DNA of 63,707 nucleotides, from positions 1 to 63,707 of the IMG/VR virus record IMGVR_UViG_3300017917_002345, one strand, 5' to 3'. Position 1 is the stretch's first letter, and every line of letters starts with the position of its first letter. The position numbers were made by a program, and so were the translations under genes. The notes below the pieces were generated by a model. It did no database searches, was not told the DNA's origin, and worked only from the letters and a program-made list of their open reading frames with translations. Of this stretch, positions 38,096 to 44,521 are shown in pieces. This DNA is from a virus.

Positions 38096-38535
38096 GCAGT
38101 TTCAGTCTGCTTTTCAGCTTTGGCCACGCCACGCAGGTCCTTCATGGTCAGCCCCTTTGCAGCCAGCACCGCTTGCACTTCAGCCAGTGCAGCAGCCTTC
38201 GCTTCCAGCATCATCTGCTTGGCTTGGGCCTTGGCAGTACGCTTTTCAGCACGAGCAGCAGCACGAGCAGCAGCACGTTCGTTCTTTGCAGCTTCGCGGG
38301 CTTCAGCACGGGCAGCAGCCTTCTCAGCACGGGTAGCAGCACGAGCAGCAGCTTTCTCAGCTTTGGTAGCTTCGCGTGCAGCAGTGCGCTCGGCACGCTT
38401 GGCCATCAGTGCAGCCACACGCTCGGCCTTGGCAGCAGCTTTGGCTTCAGCTTTGGCTTGAGCTTCCAGTGCCTTGCGCTCGGCGGTCAGAGCAGCCAGT
38501 TGAGCTTGGATTTGAGCGATAGTTTGTGCAGTCAT
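38092..38535 (-). CDS. Ala/Lys/Arg-rich coiled-coil protein with H-NS-like end
   Basis: 147 residues, almost wholly helical. The middle is a low-complexity repeat of Ala, Arg, Lys and Glu. The N-terminus 'QLAALTAERKALEAQAKAEA' and C-terminus 'ALAEVQAVLAAKGLTMKDL' resemble the two ends of the oligomerisation domain of beta-proteobacterial H-NS proteins ('I..VR..IAEYGLT..DL'), but the DNA-binding QGR-type domain is absent. It could interfere with host H-NS; low-complexity composition makes this uncertain. Confidence 0.72.
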   Translation of the reverse strand: MTAQTIAQIQAQLAALTAERKALEAQAKAEAKAAAKAERVAALMAKRAERTAAREATKAEKAAARAATRAEKAAARAEAREAAKNERAAARAAARAEKRTAKAQAKQMMLEAKAAALAEVQAVLAAKGLTMKDLRGVAKAEKQTETA

Positions 38536-38575
38536 TGCGTTCTCCTTCAGTGGTTAAAAAAGTGTCTGTGAATGT

Positions 38576-38604
38576 ATTATAACAAGTCTTTTCTTACTTG
38601 TCAA
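38576..38604 (-). promoter_or_regulatory. early promoter with hairpin spacer
   Basis: TTGACA-N17-TATAAT with ACAAGT/ACTTGT arms in the spacer (38582-38601). Confidence 0.86.
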
Positions 38605-38665
38605 CAACTTTGCAAACATTTCGATCTTGTTTGTTTTGATCTAGTGTTTGCTTCGTTGTGTGTGT

Positions 38666-38694
38666 ATTGTAGCAAGGATCTTACGCCTTGTCAA
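38666..38694 (-). promoter_or_regulatory. second promoter upstream of the coiled-coil gene
   Basis: TTGACA-N17-TACAAT with CAAGG/CCTTG in the spacer. It is followed by about 45 bases and then a 21-codon ORF (38554-38619) lacking a good ribosome site, so it may simply add transcription to 38092-38535. Confidence 0.7.
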
Positions 38695-38697
38695 CAA

Positions 38698-38907
38698 TTA
38701 TTTCGAGGATTCCTTCGTCGCATGCGACTTGAACAGGAAGTTCGACAGCAGGCTCAAGCCCCAGGCTTGCAACCAAGTGATCTCATGGAGACCAGTAAAG
38801 ATGCTAGGCATCACAGCATCCCACAGCAGCATCACAGGGAGGCTCAGCAGGAAGGAAAACACCACCGAAATGGCAATGGTTGTCAGCAGTAGTGTAAAGT
38901 GACTCAT
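38698..38907 (-). CDS. small membrane protein
   Basis: 69 residues from the ATG at 38907. Hydrophobic segments 'FTLLLTTIAISVVFSFLLSL' and 'LLWDAVMPSIFTGLHEI', basic C-terminus. Promoter 38937-38965. Confidence 0.72.
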   Translation of the reverse strand: MSHFTLLLTTIAISVVFSFLLSLPVMLLWDAVMPSIFTGLHEITWLQAWGLSLLSNFLFKSHATKESSK

Positions 38908-38936
38908 CAAGTGCTCCGTTTGTTGAACATGAGTGT

Positions 38937-38965
38937 ATTATAGTGGAGAAAGAGCAAACATGCAA
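38937..38965 (-). promoter_or_regulatory. early promoter with -35 in a terminator loop
   Basis: TTGCAT-N17-TATAAT. An 11-bp perfect stem GGAGAAAGAGC/GCTCTTTCTCC (38945-38974) encloses the -35. Confidence 0.86.
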
Positions 38966-38985
38966 GCTCTTTCTCCTCTAAACCC

Positions 38986-39309
38986 TTACTCGGCCCAGTA
39001 GTAGCCTTCCCAGCAGTCCTGGGTACACATGCGGCTAATACGCTTGATCTGCCCCTGTACGCGGCGGAAAAACTCGTCCTTAGGCATACGCTTGCCCTGG
39101 AGTGCAACAATGAACTTGGCAGCGTCTGTTACGCTGTCAAAGCGAATGCCCTCTGCCACAACGGGCTTCTTATGAGGGCGGCGCTCCAAGTCTTTGATGA
39201 CTGCGGCTTCGACTTCCTCCCGGGGCACAGTACCTGCAACGATGCCCGTAATGAGCGCGATGCGATTGCAGGAAGTGGCGAGGGGGAACACAGTGTTGGT
39301 AACCTTCAT
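38986..39309 (-). CDS. hypothetical protein, early cassette
   Basis: 107 residues from the ATG at 39309. Helical start (IALITGIVAGTVPREEVEAAVI), 'RFDSVTDAAKFIVALQGK' and a Trp/Cys end (CTQDCWEGYYWAE). No family recognised. Confidence 0.74.
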   Translation of the reverse strand: MKVTNTVFPLATSCNRIALITGIVAGTVPREEVEAAVIKDLERRPHKKPVVAEGIRFDSVTDAAKFIVALQGKRMPKDEFFRRVQGQIKRISRMCTQDCWEGYYWAE

Positions 39310-39339
39310 TTTGGCTCCTAGTGCGTTGAACATGTGTGT

Positions 39340-39369
39340 ATTATAACGCCGTTACCAGGCCGGCGTCAA
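39340..39369 (-). promoter_or_regulatory. early promoter with hairpin spacer
   Basis: TTGACG-N18-TATAAT. ACGCCG/CGGCGT stem across the spacer. Confidence 0.84.
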
Positions 39370-39376
39370 GCCTTTT

Positions 39377-39790
39377 TCAACCCCACAGCTTCGAAAATTC
39401 TTCCTGCTGAGCGCGGGCCCGTGCATCCCAGTTGATGCCGAACTTCTCGCCCCAAGCCCGCATGAACTTCTTGCCCACGTCCAAGCTCACGAAGTCTTCG
39501 CCTTGCATACCTTGCTCACTGTAGCAGACATCCTTGCCGGGGAGACCTTGTGAGTTCAGGAACTGTTGCAGTTCTTTGAGGAACTGGCGATCAGTGTAGA
39601 TCAAGCCTTCCTTGTGGACATCCCAGGTCTTGATGTCAAACTGAACACGGAGCTCACCGTACTCGGGAACACCGCCGGGTTTGAACCCGTCGTCGATGTA
39701 GGGACCCAGCATCATGTCCTTGATCAGGACCGACTTTTTGGAATTGGACCAAAGGCCCATTCCGTCTGTGTTGAAAACAATCTTAGTCAT
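39377..39790 (-). CDS. hypothetical protein, early cassette
   Basis: 137 residues. 'FNTDGMGLWSNSKKSVLIKDMMLG', 'VHKEGLIYTDRQFLKELQQFL'. Mixed alpha/beta. No family recognised. Confidence 0.74.
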   Translation of the reverse strand: MTKIVFNTDGMGLWSNSKKSVLIKDMMLGPYIDDGFKPGGVPEYGELRVQFDIKTWDVHKEGLIYTDRQFLKELQQFLNSQGLPGKDVCYSEQGMQGEDFVSLDVGKKFMRAWGEKFGINWDARARAQQEEFSKLWG

Positions 39791-39819
39791 CTGCGCTCCT
39801 TGTTTGTTGCAGTGTCAGT

Positions 39820-39848
39820 ATTATATAAAAAAGGGGCCCGGGAGTCAA
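39820..39848 (-). promoter_or_regulatory. early promoter
   Basis: TTGACT-N17-TATAAT with a CCCGGGCCCC-TTTTTT run in the spacer. Confidence 0.8.
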
Positions 39849-39879
39849 CCACAGGCCCTAAACCCTAGGAGCGGTAGGG

Positions 39880-40437
39880 TTATTCGTTTGACTCAGCTTC
39901 CCAGTCAGCCATACTGCCCGAGATGTCAAAGTAGTCGTCAATCTCTTCGCCAACAACATCGCGCACAGTAGCCGCAGTGGCATCACCGTACTCAACGCAG
40001 TCGTCAATGCCGTTCTCGTACTTGCCAGCGAATGCCATGCCGGGCTCGTAGTAGAACGCTTCGATCTCAAAGCCCAGCTCCAAGAGTTTGTTATAGGCGC
40101 CAATGGGTGGAGCCCATGCTGAGTCAAAGGCAGCGGTAACAGTGTTGGCGTCCGGTCGCTCAACATTGTCCAGGGCGAAGTCCCACTTGGTACCCCAGTT
40201 GGCAATGTTCCAATCGTACCAATCCTTGTGACCAAACAGGCGCAGGTTCTCCAGTTGCCGAATCTCCAGTTCCCTTTGTTTGTCTTCGTCACCGTATGAA
40301 CCGGCAATGGTCTCCAACAGAGGCTTGGGCGTGGGCATGAACTCCATGAGCAGGCCGTCTTTACCTTTGACCACACGGTCAATCATTGCAGGGTCTGCGT
40401 GACGCAGGGTGATACCGTTTGAACACCAATTCGGCAT
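39880..40437 (-). CDS. Api92/YubB ferredoxin-like domain protein
   Basis: 185 residues. The start MPNWCSNGITL, 'FMPTPKPL', 'DWYDWNIANWGTKWD' and 'FDSAWAPPIGAYNKLLELGF' are all diagnostic of the Api92-like family found in phages, plasmids and integrative elements. Function unknown. Confidence 0.9.
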   Translation of the reverse strand: MPNWCSNGITLRHADPAMIDRVVKGKDGLLMEFMPTPKPLLETIAGSYGDEDKQRELEIRQLENLRLFGHKDWYDWNIANWGTKWDFALDNVERPDANTVTAAFDSAWAPPIGAYNKLLELGFEIEAFYYEPGMAFAGKYENGIDDCVEYGDATAATVRDVVGEEIDDYFDISGSMADWEAESNE

Positions 40438-40475
40438 AGTAGGTGCCTCTTTCTTTAACTGTTGAACATGAATGT

Positions 40476-40504
40476 AGTATAGCGCCCTAGCGCCATACCG
40501 TCAA
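40476..40504 (-). promoter_or_regulatory. early promoter with hairpin spacer
   Basis: TTGACG-N17-TATACT; GCGCTAGGGCGC in the spacer; upstream stop codon in the -35. Confidence 0.8.
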
Positions 40505-40758
40505 GAGAATTCGTAGAACTTGACGTTGGGATCCAGCTTCTGGAGCTCTCGAGCGGCAGTAGTGAGTTCGATGTAGCGAGCACGAACTTGGCCGCGGCTC
40601 AGCTCACCGTCACAGGCCAAGTTCTCGGGACTCAGGGCGCAGTCGATGATGTCTGCAATCTCTTGGCGGTCTGCGGCATTGTCGAGCAAGAGTTCTTTCT
40701 CGCCGAAGATTCTTTTGAATGCGTTCCGTTGCTCTACGAACTTGATCAGTGTTTTCAT
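40501..40758 (-). CDS. hypothetical helical protein
   Basis: 85 residues from the ATG at 40758 (TTGGAGAGAAAG). 'RQEIADIIDCALSPENLAC' and 'RARYIELTTAARELQKL' helices. No family recognised. Confidence 0.72.
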   Translation of the reverse strand: MKTLIKFVEQRNAFKRIFGEKELLLDNAADRQEIADIIDCALSPENLACDGELSRGQVRARYIELTTAARELQKLDPNVKFYEFS

Positions 40759-40790
40759 CTTTCTCTCCAATGTTTGCTGTCCATGTGTGT

Positions 40791-40820
40791 ATTATAACAC
40801 CATTAGAACCAAGATGTGTA
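40791..40820 (-). promoter_or_regulatory. early promoter, weak -35
   Basis: A TATAAT (40791-40796) and the usual leader are present, but the -35 is poor (TACACA at 18 nt), unlike its neighbours. Confidence 0.55.
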
Positions 40821-41030
40821 TATCCCGGCAAGGCTTACGGTTATTCCCGCAAGGTTGACCAAACTCTGCGGTCGATTGGCCACACGGATTGTCCAGATCA
40901 GATAGCACAGTCCGCCCCCTGCACCTGCTACCGAATCCCACGGATGCAGTTCACGGTAGAAGTTCATCAGCACGTACATGGTGAGCAGGCACACTGTACC
41001 TGCCCACTGTAGCACATCATTCAATTTCAT
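40803..41030 (-). CDS. three-helix small membrane protein
   Basis: 75 residues. 'LQWAGTVCLLTMYVLMNFY', 'AGAGGGLCYLIWTI' and 'LVNLAGITVSLAGIYTSW' are hydrophobic. ATGA-coupled to the gene upstream. The form recalls CBU_0592-like small membrane proteins; not certain. Confidence 0.75.
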   Translation of the reverse strand: MKLNDVLQWAGTVCLLTMYVLMNFYRELHPWDSVAGAGGGLCYLIWTIRVANRPQSLVNLAGITVSLAGIYTSWF

Positions 41031-41383
41031 GCTCGCTCAAACCTTCCTTCAATCATTTCACGCATACGGGCCAACTCTGCTTCTGCTTCTGCCAGCACAG
41101 TGATCAACTGATCTTCGACAGTGCCATCTGTAAGCACATCTTCGGGGTTTTCGTACAGGCAACCACCGAGGTACGAGCAACCTACTTCATGCCCGCCAAA
41201 CATAGCACGAACCCGCAGCATGAACCAGTCATACTTGCCCGAATCAATGTCTGCGTAGAGTTGCTTCTTGTTGTCAAAACACTCGCTGAGTTGATCCCAC
41301 GGATCGATGTCTTCCCAAGTCTTGTCAACGATGATCTCAAAGCCGTTACGCTCAAACGAGGCCAATTGTTCGTAGTGTCGCAT
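41027..41383 (-). CDS. hypothetical acidic protein
   Basis: 118 residues. 'FEIIVDKTWEDIDPWDQLSECFDNKKQLYADID..KYDWFMLRVRAM' is a pattern I recall from other phage accessory proteins without function. Promoter 41415-41443. Confidence 0.75.
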   Translation of the reverse strand: MRHYEQLASFERNGFEIIVDKTWEDIDPWDQLSECFDNKKQLYADIDSGKYDWFMLRVRAMFGGHEVGCSYLGGCLYENPEDVLTDGTVEDQLITVLAEAEAELARMREMIEGRFERA

Positions 41384-41414
41384 CGCTTGCTCCAGTGTGT
41401 TTCAGTGTATGTGT

Positions 41415-41443
41415 ATTATAACACCGATCTCCAATAGGGTCAA
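41415..41443 (-). promoter_or_regulatory. early promoter
   Basis: TTGACC-N17-TATAAT; GGGT..ACCC arms at 41437-41451 enclose the -35. Confidence 0.82.
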
Positions 41444-41468
41444 CAAGACCCTATCAGGCATCGGACTA

Positions 41469-41939
41469 TTACCAGCTGGAGTGATATTCAAAATCCCATT
41501 GTTCGGGCAGCATCAAGCACTGGTCGATGACCTTGATCGTGCCCTCGATGTCCTTGAAGTACCATTCATCGTACTCGTCTCCACCGAAGAAGAAGCCCTG
41601 CTGACGGGGCAGTAGCTCATTGGCCAAGTGCCGGAAGTCCAGTACCCGCTGACACAGATCGCGCAGTTCTGTCAACTGTTCGCGGCTCACATAGTAGCGC
41701 CCACAGTCGTCCTCACCGCCCTGCACATTGTCCACGAACCATTTGTGAATGTGGTTTGCCTTGCGCCAATAGCCGCATTCGATCTGAACTTCCTTGACAG
41801 GAGTGGAGTCGCCCCAGCGACCTTTGCAATCTTTGAGTTCAGGAAACAGTGCTGCAATAGCGTTCATTTTGGGCTCGTCATCCTCACGGAAGACCTTGCT
41901 CATATAACGCTTGCCGCTCAAGTACATATCCAATCCCAT
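41469..41939 (-). CDS. conserved phage protein starting MGLDMYL
   Basis: 156 residues from the ATG at 41939 (AAGGAGAACGCA). Start MGLDMYLSGKRY, 'ECGYWRKANHIHKWFVDNVQ', 'CGRYYVSREQL' and 'YDEWYFKDIEGT' identify a family frequent in phages and also in bacteria, function unknown. Confidence 0.88.
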   Translation of the reverse strand: MGLDMYLSGKRYMSKVFREDDEPKMNAIAALFPELKDCKGRWGDSTPVKEVQIECGYWRKANHIHKWFVDNVQGGEDDCGRYYVSREQLTELRDLCQRVLDFRHLANELLPRQQGFFFGGDEYDEWYFKDIEGTIKVIDQCLMLPEQWDFEYHSSW

Positions 41940-41968
41940 TGCGTTCTCCTTGCAGTATTGATGAATGT

Positions 41969-41998
41969 ATTGTAACAACGATTCTACAGTGGTGTCAA
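41969..41998 (-). promoter_or_regulatory. early promoter
   Basis: TTGACA-N18-TACAAT. Confidence 0.8.
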
Positions 41999-42009
41999 CA
42001 AAGACCCTA

Positions 42010-42378
42010 TCAGGCATCGGGCGATTCTTCAGCTGTGGACCAGCACTGATACTCGCTAACACGAGCAGGATAGAGTGACCCGCCACCGTTGCCGTACACA
42101 TCTTCCAGCCAGCGGATACCCATTTGCAAGCGCGGGATGGCGAACCTGCTCTCGTCCCCATCCGCCAAAGCGAACAGCACATCACAGCGCCCGCCAGTGC
42201 CCTCTACGGGGAATCCGCGCTCGTAGTCGGGTGCAGTAAGGATCTCTTCCAAGTACTGGACGCGGACGCCCAACTCTTTCAGGAAGAACTGTTCGAACTC
42301 CGCCACTTGGGCAGCACCTACTACAGTGCCGGGCCATACACAGACTTGGGTAAAGCCCGGTTTCAGTTGAACGTTCAT
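42010..42378 (-). CDS. hypothetical protein, early cassette
   Basis: 122 residues. 'QVAEFEQFFLKELGVRVQYLEEILT' and 'GGRCDVLFALADGDESRFAIPRLQMGI' ; a recurring phage accessory family with no assigned function. Confidence 0.76.
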   Translation of the reverse strand: MNVQLKPGFTQVCVWPGTVVGAAQVAEFEQFFLKELGVRVQYLEEILTAPDYERGFPVEGTGGRCDVLFALADGDESRFAIPRLQMGIRWLEDVYGNGGGSLYPARVSEYQCWSTAEESPDA

Positions 42379-42408
42379 CTCTTGCTCCTAGTGTGTTGCA
42401 GTGTGTGT

Positions 42409-42437
42409 ATTATAGCAGGGTTGCCGTAGTGTGTCAA
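42409..42437 (-). promoter_or_regulatory. early promoter with -35 in a hairpin loop
   Basis: TTGACA-N17-TATAAT; GCAGGGTTG/CAACCCTGC arms enclose the -35. Confidence 0.86.
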
Positions 42438-42457
42438 CAACCCTGCAGGCTGTAGGG

Positions 42458-42733
42458 TTATTCAACCACTTCCAGCATGTTGGCCGGAACTCTCCACATC
42501 ATGCTGCCAGTGTTGACAGTGACATACTTCTGTGCGATTTTGGTCACCGTGCCCTGCTCTCCAAGCGGGTTCTTGGCACTGGTCCAGCGCACAGTACCGC
42601 CAATTCGAAGCTGTCGTTTGGCAGTCTGCGCCAGTCGAGCCCGGGCAAATTTCACAGCGTCGATGATGCTTTCCAACTGAGTGTTGGTGAAAGTGCCTTG
42701 GATGATAGCAGTGTTGATTTGGGTGATGTCCAC
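42458..42733 (-). CDS. small KOW/SH3-like protein (GTG start)
   Basis: 91 residues from GTG at 42733, preceded by AAGGAGCTGAAA. Helical N-terminus, then 'GTVRWTSAKNPLGEQGTVTKIAQKYVTVNT', a KOW-like barrel. Possibly nucleic-acid binding. Confidence 0.74.
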   Translation of the reverse strand: MDITQINTAIIQGTFTNTQLESIIDAVKFARARLAQTAKRQLRIGGTVRWTSAKNPLGEQGTVTKIAQKYVTVNTGSMMWRVPANMLEVVE

Positions 42734-42762
42734 TTTCAGCTCCTTAGTGTGTTGCAGTGTGT

Positions 42763-42791
42763 ATTATAACAGGGACCTTGCCCTGTGTCAA
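42763..42791 (-). promoter_or_regulatory. early promoter with hairpin spacer
   Basis: TTGACA-N17-TATAAT; CAGGG-CAAGGT-CCCTG in the spacer. Confidence 0.88.
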
Positions 42792-43010
42792 TCAAAATTC
42801 GCCACCGTCGAACGCACAATCGCGCTCACGATCCACCATACGTTCCCAATGCTCACGGAGAGCAGCACGGGCGGCCGCAACATCGCCCCCGGCCTCTACG
42901 AGAACCCGAGCATAATCCGCATCGCTGAAACACTCAACGACCCAATGACCGCCCTCCTCATAATGAGCAAGGGCATAGGCTTCTAACGCTTGACGAGCTA
43001 GTGAGGCCAT
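42792..43010 (-). CDS. small acidic helical protein
   Basis: 72 residues, Ala-rich helices ('LARQALEAYALAHYEEGGHW', 'ARAALREHWERMVDRERDC'). No family recognised. Confidence 0.7.
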   Translation of the reverse strand: MASLARQALEAYALAHYEEGGHWVVECFSDADYARVLVEAGGDVAAARAALREHWERMVDRERDCAFDGGEF

Positions 43011-43039
43011 CTTCTACTCCTTTGTGTCTGTGTGAGTGT

Positions 43040-43068
43040 ATTATAAGCGAATCCCACTCACTTGTCAA
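43040..43068 (-). promoter_or_regulatory. early promoter
   Basis: TTGACA-N17-TATAAT; AGTGAGTGGGAT... spacer; upstream stop codon in the -35. Confidence 0.86.
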
Positions 43069-43259
43069 TAGTCATCGAAGTAGTCATTGTCCGCGATGTA
43101 GTCGCTGTCATCCAGAGCCACCTGCTCGGCGATTTCCCTAGCAATGGCTTCCACCGTCGCATATGAGACTTCATACACGATGGCAATCTGCCGAAAGCTC
43201 AATTCACCCCGCTCGATCTCTTCCCCAATGGCCATGTGAAGTTCGTTCATTGCTGTCAT
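43065..43259 (-). CDS. small helix-turn-helix protein
   Basis: 64 residues. 'ERGELSFRQIAIVYEVSYATVEAIAREIAEQ' is a clear helix-turn-helix of the small phage type; the tail is acidic (DDSDYIADNDYFDDY). Possible regulator. Second gene after the membrane protein at 43270. Confidence 0.78.
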   Translation of the reverse strand: MTAMNELHMAIGEEIERGELSFRQIAIVYEVSYATVEAIAREIAEQVALDDSDYIADNDYFDDY

Positions 43260-43269
43260 AGAGTTCTCC

Positions 43270-43401
43270 TCAACGATTGATCAATTGAAAACAGTAGCCA
43301 AAAGAGTTTGTGAGTCTGCACTCGTTCCAGACCCCGACCTTCCAGTAGATCGTGGCGGCGAAGAGAATCACCACCAAAACAATGCCTAGAAACAATCGCA
43401 T
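43270..43401 (-). CDS. 43-residue membrane protein
   Basis: ATG at 43401 after AAAGGAGTTGATA. 'LFLGIVLVVILFAATIYW' is one membrane helix, followed by a Cys-containing tail. Promoter 43421-43449. Confidence 0.7.
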   Translation of the reverse strand: MRLFLGIVLVVILFAATIYWKVGVWNECRLTNSFGYCFQLINR

Positions 43402-43420
43402 TATCAACTCCTTTGACTTC

Positions 43421-43449
43421 ATTATATATCCAAAACCTCCCGACATCAA
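43421..43449 (-). promoter_or_regulatory. early promoter
   Basis: TTGATG-N17-TATAAT. Confidence 0.78.
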
Positions 43450-43454
43450 CCGTT

Positions 43455-43604
43455 TTATGCAGGTGTACTGTCGAGCCACTGCTGATACTCCAGTTCGTCC
43501 GCACGTTCACGATCCCGAACTATGTCGTATGCAACTTCATCGGGATAGCCCTGAGCCACAAGTTCTGCCCTTTGCGCTTCAAACTCTTCTGCTGAATAAA
43601 ACAT
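43455..43604 (-). CDS. 49-residue acidic protein
   Basis: ATG at 43604 after AAAAGGAGTTGACG. 'YSAEEFEAQRAELVAQGYPDEVAYDIVRDRER' helices. First gene downstream of the DnaA-box region on this strand. Promoter 43637-43665. Confidence 0.72.
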   Translation of the reverse strand: MFYSAEEFEAQRAELVAQGYPDEVAYDIVRDRERADELEYQQWLDSTPA

Positions 43605-43636
43605 CGTCAACTCCTTTTCGTATACGTGATATCAGC

Positions 43637-43665
43637 ATTATAGAGTCTTCTGCCCATTCCGTCAA
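43637..43665 (-). promoter_or_regulatory. early promoter next to the DnaA-box array
   Basis: TTGACG-N17-TATAAT, 13 bp from the first DnaA box. Confidence 0.82.
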
Positions 43666-43677
43666 CCATTTTCTGTC

Positions 43678-43935
43678 TGTGTATAACCTGTGTATAACTT
43701 GTGGATTGTGGATATCCTGTGTATAACCTGTGTATATGTGGATAACTTGTGGACAGTGTGTGGATAAGCTGTGTATATGTGGATAACCTGTGAACAAGCT
43801 GTGGATATCATGTGTATAACTTGTGGATTGTGGATAACTTGTGGATACACTGTGTATAGAGTGTGGATAACTCTAGATCCAGTGGACAACCTGTGGACGA
43901 CCTGTGTATATGTTGTGGATAAGCTGTGGATATCT
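43678..43935 (+). repeat. DnaA-box array
   Basis: Ten perfect TGTG[G/T]ATAA boxes (complement TTAT[C/A]CACA) begin at 43678, 43689, 43718, 43737, 43759, 43778, 43811, 43829, 43862 and 43914, all in the same orientation, with about as many one-mismatch copies between them. Density and orientation go far beyond chance. Either a DnaA-dependent replication origin or a DnaA-titrating locus. Confidence 0.85.
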
Positions 43936-44110
43936 TGGGCGGATTTCGGTGAGTTTTCAACCATTTTTTGGGCGATTTCGTGGCAGAATCACCACGATTT
44001 CAACCGTTTTTTGAACCTTTTGACAGCCTTTTTGCAGGATTTTTAGGGTAGAAAGAATTTGGTGGCGACACCGAAGACAAGCAATGCTCAAATACTCTGA
44101 CGTGCTCTGA

Positions 44111-44152
44111 CGTGCTCTAAAGTGTTCTCACCGTGCTCTAAAGTGTTCTCAC
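44111..44152 (+). repeat. 21-bp perfect tandem repeat with degenerate neighbours
   Basis: CGTGCTCTAAAGTGTTCTCAC occurs at 44111-44131 and 44132-44152 back to back. Partial units (GTGCTCTGAC at 44092-44110 region, TTCTCAC and CTCTATTCTCAC further right) surround it, iteron-like. Confidence 0.8.
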
Positions 44153-44344
44153 CCCATTCTCGCTCTATTCTCACAGTGGTCTGAAGGGTTCTCACGGCAT
44201 ATACATATACACATGCACTCTATACACAGTGCGCTCTACTGTGCTCACACAGCCACTCCTACTGCTTCACACAGTGCGAATATTCACTCCACATATGCGT
44301 GTGAGCTTCACTATCCTGCCCGTGTGTGGGTGCTCGCGCAGTTC

Positions 44345-44360
44345 GCTACAGCAAGGTTTT
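44345..44360 (+). repeat. GCTACAGCAAGGTTTT repeat, copy A
   Basis: Perfect 16-base match to the core of the copies at 26106 and 32604. Confidence 0.75.
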
Positions 44361-44384
44361 CTGTAGAACGTCTATACACATGAT

Positions 44385-44400
44385 GCTACAGCAAGGTATT
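44385..44400 (+). repeat. GCTACAGCAAGGTATT repeat, copy B
   Basis: One change (T to A) from copy A. Confidence 0.72.
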
Positions 44401-44437
44401 TGCTATATACACATGCGTATGCATGGCATGTGTATAT

Positions 44438-44453
44438 GCTACAGCAAGGTATT
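44438..44453 (+). repeat. GCTACAGCAAGGTATT repeat, copy C
   Basis: Same variant as copy B. Confidence 0.72.
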
Positions 44454-44476
44454 TGGCACGTGTTGTAGTTGCACTC

Positions 44477-44492
44477 GCTACAGCAAGGTTTT
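44477..44492 (+). repeat. GCTACAGCAAGGTTTT repeat, copy D
   Basis: Identical to copy A; the four copies are spaced by 40, 53 and 39 bp. Confidence 0.75.
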
Positions 44493-44521
44493 ATGCGAGT
44501 GTGTGTATATATGTGGGAAAT

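Larger units (their letters stand above)
43936..44521. other. non-coding region with direct repeats beside the DnaA-box array
   Basis: No convincing ORF. It holds a short AT/GC-mixed stretch, GTGCTCT-type direct repeats (44101-44200), many ACA/TATACACA-rich stretches and four GCTACAGCAAGGT repeats. Together with the DnaA boxes it forms about 0.9 kb of regulatory DNA between the early and late regions. Confidence 0.7.

Noticed and set aside
38211-38571. Plus-strand and alternate-frame ORFs over the Ala-rich gene
   Set aside because: They reflect the strongly repetitive GC-rich codons of the real minus-strand gene.
38554-38619. 21-codon minus-strand ORF after the promoter at 38666-38694
   Set aside because: No AAGGAG-type ribosome site, and the peptide is made largely of the next promoter. 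Not listed as a gene.
26300-42400. The in-frame ATGTTCAACAAGGAGC leader at some genes read as an upstream start (peptides beginning MFNKE)
   Set aside because: The ATG lies almost at the transcription start, the same leader is out of frame at other genes, and a ribosome site plus second ATG follow in every case.
43678-43935. CRISPR-like array
   Set aside because: The repeats are nine bases long with irregular 2-40 base gaps and no spacer structure; DnaA boxes explain them.
43662-43964. A 100-codon minus-strand ORF with repeated HxLSTxYTQVIH-like units
   Set aside because: It is only the translation of the DnaA-box repeats; there is no ribosome site, and the repeat unit is not a multiple of three throughout.
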